Shown here: positions 12,096-21,804 of the stretch, piece after piece
How the letters are laid out: each line of letters starts with the position of its first letter
Position numbering within the stretch: the stretch's first letter is position 1
From: Gammaproteobacteria bacterium
GTDB lineage: Bacteria > Pseudomonadota > Gammaproteobacteria > Pseudomonadales > Halieaceae
DNA length: 64,000 bases
Assembly (NCBI GenBank): GCA_024644535.1
Contig: JAHEKX010000027.1
Span: forward strand, 130,185 to 194,184
Reading direction: 5' to 3'
Notes under the pieces: model-generated
What the model saw: the letters and a program-made list of their open reading frames with translations, nothing else
Told to the model about the DNA's origin: nothing
Databases searched by the model: none
Made by a program: the position numbers and the translations under genes

Positions 12096-12130
12096 TCCAC
12101 AAAAAACCAGATTTACCCACTTTTCGCCAC
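12096..12130 (-). promoter_or_regulatory. Putative MraZ operator: four TGG-core boxes with exact 10-bp spacing
   Basis: Minus strand GTGGCGAAAAGTGGGTAAATCTGGTTTTTTGTGGATC; TGG cores (CCA on +) at 12127, 12117, 12107 and 12097. Confidence 0.75.
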
Positions 12131-12138
12131 TTTGCGAC

Positions 12139-12168
12139 ACTATAGAGGTGCAGGAACACCGCTGTCAA
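12139..12168 (-). promoter_or_regulatory. Putative sigma70 promoter of the mraZ/dcw operon
   Basis: TTGACA (12163-12168), 18-bp spacer, TATAGT (12139-12144) on minus strand. Confidence 0.8.
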
Positions 12169-12367
12169 GGCGACAAAAATTGAAAAAATGTTGCTATTTC
12201 AGTCAATTAGCACCCTAAAGCTAGGGTAAGAAAGGATGCCGAGGCAGTTGATGCTTAGGATTTTCTACCGATAAACACAACCCTAAAGCTAAGTGGTTAC
12301 ATTCTACTTTAAGAGAAATCCAAAAAAAGAATAAAAATCAGATTTTTTACTACCAAAAAATATAAAA

Positions 12368-12707
12368 AGAGTCGGTCGATAAGCCGGGTTCTGTCGTGGA
12401 CGATCATTCCTCTGCGACTGATGTCGCCATCAGCCTGTAGCGACCTACCCGAACTCACCGCGGGTCACGGCTATTGAGTTCCTATTTGGTCTTGCTCCAA
12501 GTGGGGTTTACCATCGCCAAACCTGTTACCAGATTTGCGGTGCGCTCTTACCGCACCTTTTCACCCTTACCAACCAAGGCTGGCGGTTTCCTTTCTGTTG
12601 CACTTTCCGTAGGCTCGCGCCCCCCAGGCGTTACCTGGCACTCTACCCTATGGAGCCCGGACTTTCCTCCAGAAGCAATAGCTTCCAGCGATCGCCTGAC
12701 CGACTCG
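12368..12707 (-). ncRNA. rnpB: RNase P RNA, bacterial class A
   Basis: Minus strand GAGTCGGTCAGGCGATCGC...GAGGAAAGTCCGGGCTCCATAGGG...ACAGAAAGGAAACCGCC...GGTAAGGGTGAAAAGGTGCGGTAAGAGCGCACC...CGACAGAACCCGGCTTATCGACCGACTC; complementary ends form P1; followed by T-rich tract. Ends approximate. Confidence 0.96.
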
Positions 12708-12712
12708 CCGCG

Positions 12713-12741
12713 AGATTACCCTGTACGCGACTCTCAATCAA
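12713..12741 (-). promoter_or_regulatory. Putative sigma70 promoter of rnpB
   Basis: TTGATT (12736-12741), 17-bp spacer, TAATCT (12713-12718), about 7 nt from the P1 5' end. Confidence 0.7.
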
Positions 12742-13582
12742 CCGAATTCTTGCGCTCTAATAGCCATTCGTACAAGGGCTTTTTCTTTAATCCGAGGTAT
12801 TCGGCCAGCATCGCAGCAGCAATTTTAGGCGGTGCGTAGGCGGCAATCTGCCCCAACAACGCTTGCTCTCGCCCCCCAAAATCGGCTTCGGACTGATCGC
12901 TGCCTCGCACCAGCACCACGAATTCTCCGCGCTGCTGGTTGCTATCTTGGGCCACGAAGTCGGCCAGCTCACCTAAGGTTCCACGACGAATAGTTTCGAA
13001 CGTCTTCGTCAACTCCCTACAAATACAAGCCTCACGTTCGGCACCGTAAACGGCTATCGCATCAGCCAACATCGCCACGATACGGTGTGGGGCTTCGTAA
13101 AAGATCAAGGTTGCCTCTTCAAAAGCAAAACCCGCCAGCCAAGTGCGTCTAGCGCTGTCTTTGGCCGGCCCAAAACCCGCAAACAAAAAGCGATCCGAGG
13201 GCAAGCCGGCGGCTGAAACAGCTGCTACGATTGCGCTGGGGCCAGGAATGGGTACCACCCGAACACCCGCATCTTGTGCGGCGCGAACTAACTGATAGCC
13301 AGGGTCCGAAATTAACGGGGTCCCCGCATCGCTTACCAAGGCGCAAGCCCCCCCACCATCGCATATCGATTTAATCTTCTCGATCATTACATCGGTAGAC
13401 GAGTGCTCATGATACGTTGTCACCGAACGCTCTATTCCATGGTATTGCAGTAATTTACGGGTATGACGAGTGTCCTCGGCAGCCAGTAATTCCACATCCT
13501 TCAAGATGCTTAAGGCGCGAAGCGTGATATCATCCAAATGTCCAATAGGTGTTGCTACAATGTACAAACCCGAATCCACCAT
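12734..13582 (-). CDS. rsmI: 16S rRNA 2'-O-methyltransferase RsmI
   Basis: GLYIVATPIGHLDDITLRA, LLAAEDTRHTRKLL, ALVSDAGTPLISDPGY; start MVDSGLYIV (ORF open to 13636). Confidence 0.95.
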   Translation of the reverse strand: MVDSGLYIVATPIGHLDDITLRALSILKDVELLAAEDTRHTRKLLQYHGIERSVTTYHEHSSTDVMIEKIKSICDGGGACALVSDAGTPLISDPGYQLVRAAQDAGVRVVPIPGPSAIVAAVSAAGLPSDRFLFAGFGPAKDSARRTWLAGFAFEEATLIFYEAPHRIVAMLADAIAVYGAEREACICRELTKTFETIRRGTLGELADFVAQDSNQQRGEFVVLVRGSDQSEADFGGREQALLGQIAAYAPPKIAAAMLAEYLGLKKKPLYEWLLERKNSVD

Positions 13583-13627
13583 ATGCTCCTTAATTAGGGC
13601 GAGCTGAGGCCAAGCGTCAACCATATC

Positions 13628-15394
13628 ATGAAGCACAATGCACTGCTCACATCACTGACTCTAGTAGGCATGAGTATACTGCTCGCCAGCTGCGGCCAAA
13701 CACCTAGCAAACCCAACGTAAAGCCGCGCGAGCAAATTGTAAGCCCCAGACAAGAGGCTGCCGAGAAGTTACCTGCGCCAACCGAACCCGAAATTGAAGC
13801 CATGCGACAAGCGCTGACACAAGCGGAACTCGCTCTGGCCTCAGGTCAAGACTACCACGCATTAAGCCTAGTCCAAACAATCCAGTATTCCGCGCTGAAC
13901 AGCAACGAACAGCTGCGCGGCACGTTATTGCAGGCGCAGCTCGACAGTAAATTTGGCAGCTATTCTGAAACGATCAAGCGATATCAACACCTAGCCAGAC
14001 AAAACCTCGACATGCTGGGCCTAACCAAGGCCGATATTGAACAGCGAATTTACCAGCAGGCTGTGCTGTACCAAGATCACTCAAATATTGTGCGCTATGG
14101 CATCAAGTTGCTGCTCGACCCGAAACAAGACGAGTCGCAAGCAGAGCGGCTGATGGCCGTAGCAGTAGCACTGAACTATTTAGACACCAAGCAAGCCACC
14201 GAGATTAGCCAACAGGTTGGTAAGCAAGCGCAAACACTACTCAGCAGCATCGCCAAATCAGAGGTCCTAAACCGCAGAGACTTGGGCGCTAGCTTATGCC
14301 AGGCCTGGGGCAGTAGCGACCCTCTAAGAAGCACACTAGAGGCCCTCTGCGCCCCCACCACAAACCGCTTAGCCAACAATAAGATTTTGGTGGCACTCCC
14401 GCTGTCCGGGCGTTTAAAAGTTGCGGGCGAGGCCATTCTTGACGGCATCATTTTTAGCCACCTAAGCAGTCAAAATACGACCGATTTGCATATCATCGAC
14501 ACTCAAAGAAACGATGATCAGTCGATCTTCCAACGACTTCAGAATGGCCAATACACCGGCATGATCGGACCGTTAGAGAAAAGCCGAGTGGAAGCCTGGC
14601 AGTCGCTAAGCTCATCGACTAATGCACGCATCGTGTCATTGAACACCCCAGAACAAAGCGATACCGGCTTCGCCACACAACACTTTTACCAGCTTGCACT
14701 TAGCCCCGAGGCCGAGTCAACCTATTTAGCTAATACAGTATTCGCCTCGGGTGCGCGGCGAATTATGATCATACGGCCACAATCCGACTGGGGCGCCAGA
14801 ACCTTATTGGCGCTTCGCAACAGGTGGCAAGATTTAGGAGGAACTGAGGTCGCTACTGCCACCTTTCGCGGCCAAGAAGACTACGAGAGCAGCCTTCGTG
14901 TAGCCTTAGGCGCAGCGGACAGTGCCGCGCGTCGCAGAACCTTGGGCCGACTATCGGGTTTATCAATGCACCTTCAAACCAGACGCCGAGAAGATATTGA
15001 CGCAGTAATTATGTTGGCTAGCACACCCGAAGAAGCTCGATCGATTGTGCCCTTATTGGCTTTTCACTTTGCCGAAGATCTACCCGTTTACACCTTATCT
15101 GCCGCCAACGACTTAGCACATCAGGTAGACCACAAAGACCTTGATAAGGTCATAACAGTTGATATCAATAGCTTGTCACCTATTCCTAACGAGATCCCTG
15201 CCTCGGCCGCACTGGCACGCTTAGTGGCCTTGGGCTTAGACGCCTACAATCTTAGCCAACTGGCCAACCTCGAGGCGCCACTTAGCTCTCTTTACCGAGG
15301 CGAAACTGGCTTACTATGGATCGATAAGCAGGGTTTTGTGCAGCGACAATGGAAAGTGCTCAAATACGATAGAGACCAGCGCAAAGCCTTGTAG
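13628..15394 (+). CDS. lpoA: Penicillin-binding protein activator LpoA (LppC family lipoprotein)
   Basis: Lipobox LLASC; LppC/periplasmic-binding fold C-terminal half; rsmI-lpoA-yraN-diaA-dolP synteny. Confidence 0.88.
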   Translation: MKHNALLTSLTLVGMSILLASCGQTPSKPNVKPREQIVSPRQEAAEKLPAPTEPEIEAMRQALTQAELALASGQDYHALSLVQTIQYSALNSNEQLRGTLLQAQLDSKFGSYSETIKRYQHLARQNLDMLGLTKADIEQRIYQQAVLYQDHSNIVRYGIKLLLDPKQDESQAERLMAVAVALNYLDTKQATEISQQVGKQAQTLLSSIAKSEVLNRRDLGASLCQAWGSSDPLRSTLEALCAPTTNRLANNKILVALPLSGRLKVAGEAILDGIIFSHLSSQNTTDLHIIDTQRNDDQSIFQRLQNGQYTGMIGPLEKSRVEAWQSLSSSTNARIVSLNTPEQSDTGFATQHFYQLALSPEAESTYLANTVFASGARRIMIIRPQSDWGARTLLALRNRWQDLGGTEVATATFRGQEDYESSLRVALGAADSAARRRTLGRLSGLSMHLQTRRREDIDAVIMLASTPEEARSIVPLLAFHFAEDLPVYTLSAANDLAHQVDHKDLDKVITVDINSLSPIPNEIPASAALARLVALGLDAYNLSQLANLEAPLSSLYRGETGLLWIDKQGFVQRQWKVLKYDRDQRKAL

Positions 15395-15418
15395 CAGTCT
15401 TGCACTTTTAGGTGCAGC

Positions 15419-15769
15419 ATGACGAATCAAGGCTTTATTTACGAGCGGGCAGCGGAGACATTTCTGACACAAGCGGGCCTCGAGCTCATCGAGCGGAATT
15501 TTAGGGGTGATCATGGTGAAATTGACTTAATCATGCTCGATTGCGAAACCTTAGTATTCATTGAGGTTCGGCAGCGACGCAACTCGCGCTTTTATTCTGC
15601 CGCGGGGTCCGTGTCCGCACAAAAACAATCACGCATTATCAAAACCGCGCTGGCATTCCTAAAAGCAAACCCTAAATACCAAAATACTTACTGCCGATTC
15701 GACGTAATGGCGTATCGCGATCTATACGACTCGCCGCTTTGGATAAAAAGCGCCTTTACCGAAGAATAA
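15419..15769 (+). CDS. UPF0102 family YraN-like protein
   Basis: GLELIERNFRGDHGEIDLIMLDCETLVFIEVRQRRN. Confidence 0.92.
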   Translation: MTNQGFIYERAAETFLTQAGLELIERNFRGDHGEIDLIMLDCETLVFIEVRQRRNSRFYSAAGSVSAQKQSRIIKTALAFLKANPKYQNTYCRFDVMAYRDLYDSPLWIKSAFTEE

Positions 15770-15788
15770 AAGCAAGTGACAATAGGGT

Positions 15789-16394
15789 ATGACCGAATAC
15801 GACCTCATCGCTAATCATTTCGCCAACACGCTGCAAAGCGTTACCGAGCAGGTAGACTCGTTAGCTCCCGCCATTGAAGCGGCGGGAAGTCTAATGGCCG
15901 GGACCCTATTGCGAGACGGCAAGCTTATTCTCTGCGGCCTGGGTCCAGACGCCGCGGCAGCACAACTGCTGACAACTTATTTAATAAGTCGATTTGAACT
16001 CGAGCGCCCGGCGCTTCCAGCTGTTAACTTAGCGCAAGGAAGTAGCACTACCACCGGAGTCATAGGTACCAGCGGGGCTAACGACTTATTCGCGCGCCAA
16101 ATTAAAGCGCTAGGCCGGCCCGAGGATACCTTAGTTTGCATCGCCAGCCAGTTGTCGCACACGGCTCTATTGCGAGCCATTCAGACGGCACACGAAATTG
16201 ACATGGCGGTCGTGATTTTGTGCAATCAAGAACTTGGCGACCTCAGCAGCCTCATGAGCGGGAATGATGCCAGCATCACCATTTGCGGCGACCGTGCGAG
16301 CACCGTATTTGAGCTTCAAGTTATGTGCATTCACAGGCTTATCGAGCTCATCGAACACACCTTATTTTTTAACAGCATGGACGAAAACTTGTGA
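15789..16394 (+). CDS. diaA: SIS-domain protein, DiaA/GmhA-like
   Basis: SIS domain pattern and conserved locus between yraN and dolP. Confidence 0.75.
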   Translation: MTEYDLIANHFANTLQSVTEQVDSLAPAIEAAGSLMAGTLLRDGKLILCGLGPDAAAAQLLTTYLISRFELERPALPAVNLAQGSSTTTGVIGTSGANDLFARQIKALGRPEDTLVCIASQLSHTALLRAIQTAHEIDMAVVILCNQELGDLSSLMSGNDASITICGDRASTVFELQVMCIHRLIELIEHTLFFNSMDENL

Positions 16395-16963
16395 GCAAAG
16401 TAATTAAAGCTATTTCACTCTCTTCACTTTTATGTCTTAGCGGTTGCGGATCTATGCTCGCCAGCATGGGTTCCGAGCCGATAAAAGAGGACCCCACAAC
16501 AAGAACTATGGGCCAGGCGATAGAGGACAGCTCTATCGAAACAAAAGCCATTGTGAATATTAATGCCTCCGATGAGGCTTTCAACAAGGCAAAAATCGAT
16601 GTCGATGTTTATAATGGTTACGTACTTATTACCGGCCAAGTGACGACCGAAGCCCTGAAACAAAAAGCCGCCGAAATCGTCAAGCAAATTCCAAAGGTTC
16701 GGCGAATTTACAACGAACTTGAACTGGCTTCACCCACGTCGTTTTTAACGCGATCAAGCGATACCTTGCTCGCCACAAAAGCAAAAACTGTTTTACTGGC
16801 TCGGGAAGATATCGAGGGTAACCGTATCGACGTCGTGGTCGAAAATGGCATCGTCTATCTTATGGGTCTTGCATATCGCGTCGAAGGCGAGCGCGCCATC
16901 AATGCAGTGTCGGACATTGGCGGGGTGCAACGCGTGGTTAGCGTCTTTGAATGGCTCGATTAA
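16391..16963 (+). CDS. dolP: Dual BON-domain lipoprotein DolP (YraP)
   Basis: Lipobox LCLSGCG; two BON modules (VDVYNGYVLITGQV, VVVENGIVYLMGLA). Confidence 0.88.
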   Translation: MSKVIKAISLSSLLCLSGCGSMLASMGSEPIKEDPTTRTMGQAIEDSSIETKAIVNINASDEAFNKAKIDVDVYNGYVLITGQVTTEALKQKAAEIVKQIPKVRRIYNELELASPTSFLTRSSDTLLATKAKTVLLAREDIEGNRIDVVVENGIVYLMGLAYRVEGERAINAVSDIGGVQRVVSVFEWLD

Positions 16964-17374
16964 TTACTTAACAACCTTTAGGGCAGGCTTTTTGGGCTTA
17001 TCTGCCGAAGAGTCTGCCCCTCTACTCTCAGGGCTCGGCGTTGGAGCCTGAGGCTCTGGATCAAACATCATCCCCTGACCGTTCTCTTTGGCATAAATGC
17101 CCAGCACCGCGCCCATAGGCACCCATACATCCATCGGTTGCCCCGAAAATCTTGCATTAAAGCTCACCGCATCATCAAGCATATTAAATTCAACAACAGC
17201 GCCAGGGGCGATATTCAGAACAATGCTGCCATCTTTAACATAATCTTGTGGCACAACCACACCGGTGCGCGTGGCATCAACTAACAAATAGGGAGTGCAA
17301 TTATTATCGACAATCCAATCATACAAAGCCCTAACGAAGTAGGGCTTGCTCGAAGTCATGGTATTGCGGCTCAT
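16964..17374 (-). CDS. sspB: ClpXP adaptor SspB
   Basis: KPYFVRALYDWIVDNNCTPYLLVDA, C-terminal ALKVVK; downstream of sspA; start MSRNTMTSS at 17374. Confidence 0.93.
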   Translation of the reverse strand: MSRNTMTSSKPYFVRALYDWIVDNNCTPYLLVDATRTGVVVPQDYVKDGSIVLNIAPGAVVEFNMLDDAVSFNARFSGQPMDVWVPMGAVLGIYAKENGQGMMFDPEPQAPTPSPESRGADSSADKPKKPALKVVK

Positions 17375-17378
17375 TGGC

Positions 17379-18005
17379 TTAGCGCATCTCGCGCTCTTGC
17401 GGCGACAGCGACTCTTGGAATGCCTCTCGGTCAAACAGCGATTCCATGTAAGTAAACAAAGGCTTTGTTTGTCGAGTCATTTTAAGATCGATACCATAAG
17501 AGGGCAAACGCCACAAAATAGGCGCCAAACAGCAATCCACTAAGGTAAACTCGTCGCTCATAAAGAACGGTTTTTCCGAGAAAATAGGCGCAATTCCTGT
17601 AAAACTGTCGCCGAGCTCTTTAGCCGCTTTAGCCTTCGCTGGCTCTGAGCCATTTTCGATTTTGTCGACCAATGTACACCAATCCCGCTCGATGCGATGC
17701 ATGTACAAGCGACTCTCTGCACGCGCTACCGGATACACGGGCAGCAGGGGCGGATGAGGAAAGCGCTCATCAAGATATTCCATCATCACTTTCGATTCGT
17801 ACAATACCAGCTCGCGGTCCACCAAGGTAGGCAACGAATTGTAGGGATTTAAATCGGCTAACTCTGCCGGGGGCAGCTGCGCATCGACTTCAACCAAATC
17901 AACGGTAACCCCCTTCTCAGCCAAAACAATCCTAACGCGGTGGCTGTAGTGGCAAGTGCTATCAGAGAAAAAAGTCATCGAAGACCGCTTTGTAACGATA
18001 CCCAT
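17379..18005 (-). CDS. sspA: Stringent starvation protein A (GST fold)
   Basis: [52 protein letters not shown]. Confidence 0.94.
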   Translation of the reverse strand: MGIVTKRSSMTFFSDSTCHYSHRVRIVLAEKGVTVDLVEVDAQLPPAELADLNPYNSLPTLVDRELVLYESKVMMEYLDERFPHPPLLPVYPVARAESRLYMHRIERDWCTLVDKIENGSEPAKAKAAKELGDSFTGIAPIFSEKPFFMSDEFTLVDCCLAPILWRLPSYGIDLKMTRQTKPLFTYMESLFDREAFQESLSPQEREMR

Positions 18006-18060
18006 GTATTACCCTCAGTAGGAACAAGGGCCGGTACGAGCGCACCAGCCCCAAAATGGT

Positions 18061-20100
18061 TTAGTGAACGTCTTTCCAGTATTCGCGGTTCAGTAACCAC
18101 GCTAACACAAAGAACAAAACAATAAACATTAAAGTGAACAAGCCAATACGATGGCGTTTCTCAGCGACAGGATCTGCACTGTAAGATAAAAAGTTCACCA
18201 AGTCATAGATCGCCGCGTCGAATTCTGCGGTAGACATGGCTCCCGCTTGTTTTACTTCTAAACGACCGCAGGGCACATCCAAGATATCTTCACCCGTCAA
18301 AGCATCGCGCTTCACGCCACCGTTAGCAGCATGGCCAGGGCCCATCGCACACTCTTGCATACCTTGAAGATCCATCAAGACGTGAGGCATACCAACATCT
18401 TTAAAGACCTTATTGTTCACACCATAAGGGCGTGAGGAATCAGCGTAAAAAGTGCGCAAGTACGTGTATAACCACTCAGGCTGACGCGCACGCGAGATCA
18501 AGGTCAAATCGGGAGGCGTGGCACCGAACCATTGCTTTGCCAAATCTTTATCCATGGCATTGTTCATGAGCGCGCCCATTTTAACGTCGGTATCAAACTT
18601 CAGATTCGCTGCGAACAGATCTTCTGGAATACCCAAATCAGCTGACACGCGGTTGTAGCGCTGGTACTGTAAAGAGTGACAACCAAAGCAGTAGTTCATG
18701 AACAACTGCGCACCGCTTTGAAGCGACGCTTTGTCGCTGTGATCTACCGCGATTTCATCACAGGGTATGCTGCCGCACGCATACTCAGACTCGGCGCCTA
18801 CCGCCTTTAGTGGAAGCACGGTAAGTACAGCAATCACTGCCGCAGCACCAAGTACACCCATGGCGCTTAGACCACCGTCCATGGTTACACGCTCGGGTAC
18901 GGGCTTAGTTTTATCCATAGAAGACCAAATCGGCATCGCCAAGAAAAACAAGAAGTAAAACACCGAGCAAATTTGCGCTAAGAAAGTACGTTCAGGGGTT
19001 GGCGCTTTCACACCCAGCACACCCAAAATCAAGAATGAAGCCACAAATAAAGCCAACATCACCTTGGTAATGTTACCTTTATAGCGCCAACTCTTCACGG
19101 GCGAGCGGTCCAACCAAGGCAACAAGAACGGAATGGCAACCGAGGCGGCGAAGGCGATAAAGCCCCAGAATTTGTCGGGTACTGCACGCAAAACAGAATA
19201 AAATGGAGTGAAATACCAAACCGGCGCAATGTGTGCGGGCGTTTTCAGCGCATTAGCTTCTTCAAAGTTGGCGTACTCTAGGAAGAACCCCCCCATTTCT
19301 GGCATGAAAAAAATCACGCCACAGAAAATAAACAAAAACACGCCCAAACCCTGCAAATCGTGAACCGAGTAATAGGGATGGAACGCAATACCGTCCAGCG
19401 GCACGCCATTTTCATCTTTGTGTTTCTTGATATCTACGCCGTCCGGGTTGTTGGAACCCACTTCATGCAGGGCCAACAAGTGCAATACCACAAGCGCCAG
19501 TAGAACAATCGGCAAAGCCACAACGTGCAAAGCAAAGAAACGGTTCAGCGTAATACCCGAGATCAGGAAGTCGCCGCGAATCCATGTTACCAGATCTTCA
19601 CCTACCACTGGAATCGCGCCAAACAACGAGATGATTACCTGTGCACCCCAGTAAGACATCTGACCCCACGGCAATACATAGCCCACAAATGCCTCAGCCA
19701 TCAAGACAACGAAGATCAGCATCCCAAAAATCCAAATCAACTCTCGGGGCTTTTGGTATGATCCGTACAACAAGGCGCGGAACATGTGCAAGTAAACCAC
19801 CACGAAGAACGCCGAGGCTCCAGTCGAATGCATATAGCGAATCAACCAGCCAAACTCGACATCACGCATGATGTATTCAACCGAGGCAAAAGCCCCTTCC
19901 GCGCTAGGGGTAAAACTCATGGTCAACCAAATGCCAGTCAGCAGTTGGTTGACAAGAACGACCAGCGACAGGAACCCGAAGAAATACCAAAAATTGAAGT
20001 TTTTGGGGGCATAGTATTTCCCCATATGCGTATTCCAAGCACGCACAATGGGAAGCCGGGCATCAACCCAATCACGTAAACCTACTAAAGCATTAATCAT
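18061..20100 (-). CDS. Fused cytochrome b / cytochrome c1 of ubiquinol:cytochrome c oxidoreductase
   Basis: Single 679-aa ORF: cytochrome b about aa 1-405 (GYVLPWGQMSYWGAQVI), then hydrophobic segment ending AVGA|ESEY (aa 434-436), then c1 with CFGCH (aa 471-475, 18676-18690) and C-terminal TM anchor. Confidence 0.93.
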   Translation of the reverse strand: MINALVGLRDWVDARLPIVRAWNTHMGKYYAPKNFNFWYFFGFLSLVVLVNQLLTGIWLTMSFTPSAEGAFASVEYIMRDVEFGWLIRYMHSTGASAFFVVVYLHMFRALLYGSYQKPRELIWIFGMLIFVVLMAEAFVGYVLPWGQMSYWGAQVIISLFGAIPVVGEDLVTWIRGDFLISGITLNRFFALHVVALPIVLLALVVLHLLALHEVGSNNPDGVDIKKHKDENGVPLDGIAFHPYYSVHDLQGLGVFLFIFCGVIFFMPEMGGFFLEYANFEEANALKTPAHIAPVWYFTPFYSVLRAVPDKFWGFIAFAASVAIPFLLPWLDRSPVKSWRYKGNITKVMLALFVASFLILGVLGVKAPTPERTFLAQICSVFYFLFFLAMPIWSSMDKTKPVPERVTMDGGLSAMGVLGAAAVIAVLTVLPLKAVGAESEYACGSIPCDEIAVDHSDKASLQSGAQLFMNYCFGCHSLQYQRYNRVSADLGIPEDLFAANLKFDTDVKMGALMNNAMDKDLAKQWFGATPPDLTLISRARQPEWLYTYLRTFYADSSRPYGVNNKVFKDVGMPHVLMDLQGMQECAMGPGHAANGGVKRDALTGEDILDVPCGRLEVKQAGAMSTAEFDAAIYDLVNFLSYSADPVAEKRHRIGLFTLMFIVLFFVLAWLLNREYWKDVH

Positions 20101-20696
20101 TACGCCGCCTCCGCATCGATACCAATAACGAGAACCCGGTCGGATTCAAAAGAATAAGGAGGTACCACTAAGTTAGTGGACGCAGGCACGCCCGCATAAA
20201 CACGTCCTGCCAAGTCAAACTTGGAACCGTGACAAGGACAGAAGAAACCGCCTAACCAAGCATCACCACCCAAATCGGCAGCGCCAACTTCAGGGCGATA
20301 TTTCGGCGCGCAACCAAGGTGCGTACACAGCCCCTCTACCACGAGCAGCTCTGACCGAAGGGCCCGGTCCACAGCAGATATGTAGGCCGGCTGCTTTGAA
20401 ATCACCGACTCAGGATCTTTTAAATCGCCATTAAGCTTAGGCAGATTGTCCAACATTTCTTGCGTTCGGTTAACCACATACACGGGTTTACCACGCCACT
20501 CAACCACGATCATTTGGCCGGGCTCTAGCTTTGAGACATCCGCCTTAACCGGCGCACCTGCAGCCTTCGCCTTTGCAGAAGGTTGCCAAGAACCCAAAAA
20601 CGGCGTTGCTATACCCACTGCACCTGCAACGCCTACGACGCTGGTTGCAGTGGTCAGAAAACGACGCCGACCCGTGTTTACCGTTTCATCAGACAT
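20100..20696 (-). CDS. petA: Rieske iron-sulfur subunit of the bc1 complex
   Basis: TAT-type signal GRRRFLTTATS; CTHLGC and CPCHGS cluster motifs; start MSDETVN. Confidence 0.96.
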   Translation of the reverse strand: MSDETVNTGRRRFLTTATSVVGVAGAVGIATPFLGSWQPSAKAKAAGAPVKADVSKLEPGQMIVVEWRGKPVYVVNRTQEMLDNLPKLNGDLKDPESVISKQPAYISAVDRALRSELLVVEGLCTHLGCAPKYRPEVGAADLGGDAWLGGFFCPCHGSKFDLAGRVYAGVPASTNLVVPPYSFESDRVLVIGIDAEAA

Positions 20697-20876
20697 GTTG
20701 TACTCCACCCCGACTGATTTTGGCGATACTCCCACCCGTATCCGCGCGAGAAAATCACCTACCCAAAAATGAAAGGAATGGTAAAGAGTTTGCCCGCGAG
20801 ATACAAGCCGAATCACTATTTGGCACACTTTTTTTATGAATAAATGTGATCCAAAACAAAGTGTTAGTCATAAACG

Positions 20877-20909
20877 CAAAAAAGCCCGGGGATCGCGCCA
20901 CGGGCTTCT
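20877..20909 (-). terminator. Putative intrinsic terminator of rplM-rpsI
   Basis: Minus strand AAGCCCG...CGGGCTT followed by T-run (TTTTTT). Confidence 0.75.
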
Positions 20910-20928
20910 TTGAAATAGGACAAAAATC

Positions 20929-21321
20929 TTAACGCTTGCTGAACTGAGGGCGTTTACGTGCCTTACGCAGACCGACTTTCTTACGCTCAACTTCACGTGC
21001 GTCGCGCGTTACATAACCCGCTTTACGCAGAGCACCACGCAAGGTCTCGTCGTATTCCATCAAAGCGCGAGTAATGCCGTGACGAATCGCGCCCGCTTGG
21101 CCAAAACTGCCACCACCAACAACGGTCACGTTCACATTGAAGCGATCGCCCATTTCAACCAACTCTAATGGTTGACGCACGATCATACGCGCCACTTCAC
21201 GCCCAAAGTACACATCAAGCGGGCGGTCGTTGACAGTAATTGCGCCTTCACCTTGAGTCAAAAATACGCGTGCCGTAGAGGTTTTGCGTCGGCCTGTGCC
21301 GTAATACTGAGCTGCTGCCAT
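20929..21321 (-). CDS. rpsI: 30S ribosomal protein S9
   Basis: [16 protein letters not shown]-terminal [12 protein letters not shown]. Confidence 0.99.
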   Translation of the reverse strand: MAAAQYYGTGRRKTSTARVFLTQGEGAITVNDRPLDVYFGREVARMIVRQPLELVEMGDRFNVNVTVVGGGSFGQAGAIRHGITRALMEYDETLRGALRKAGYVTRDAREVERKKVGLRKARKRPQFSKR

Positions 21322-21336
21322 AATCGTCGCGCTTCC

Positions 21337-21765
21337 TTAAATTTCTAGAGTTTCAGGCTGCTGTGCCGCATGGGGATGGTCGTTACCCGCGTACACTTTC
21401 AGCTTCTTGAACATTGCCCGCCCTAATGGATTGCGAGGCAACATACCTTTGACAGCACGTTGCAAAACACGCTCGGGAGCACGCTCGATCAGTTTTTCAA
21501 ACGAGTAAGACTTCAAACCACCAGGATAGCCTGTGTGGTGATGATACATCTTGTCCGTAGATTTTGCGCCTGTAACCTTAACCTTCTCGCAATTAACAAC
21601 CACAATGTAGTCGCCTGTATCGGTGTGGGCCGTGTATTCTGGCTTGTGCTTGCCACGCAAACGGTGAGCAATTTCGCTCGCCAAGCGTCCAAGCGTTTTA
21701 TCGGTGGCGTCTACAACAAACCATGCCTGGTTTACTTCGCCACTTTTTGCACTGTAAGTTTTCAT
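21337..21765 (-). CDS. rplM: 50S ribosomal protein L13
   Basis: [37 protein letters not shown]. Confidence 0.99.
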   Translation of the reverse strand: MKTYSAKSGEVNQAWFVVDATDKTLGRLASEIAHRLRGKHKPEYTAHTDTGDYIVVVNCEKVKVTGAKSTDKMYHHHTGYPGGLKSYSFEKLIERAPERVLQRAVKGMLPRNPLGRAMFKKLKVYAGNDHPHAAQQPETLEI

Positions 21766-21804
21766 GTTGACTTGGCCTTGTAGGGCTAAATTTAAAGAGC
21801 GCGA

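Noticed and set aside
12474-12839. 121-aa plus-strand ORF
   Set aside because: Covers the antisense of RNase P RNA and the end of rsmI; explained by rnpB.
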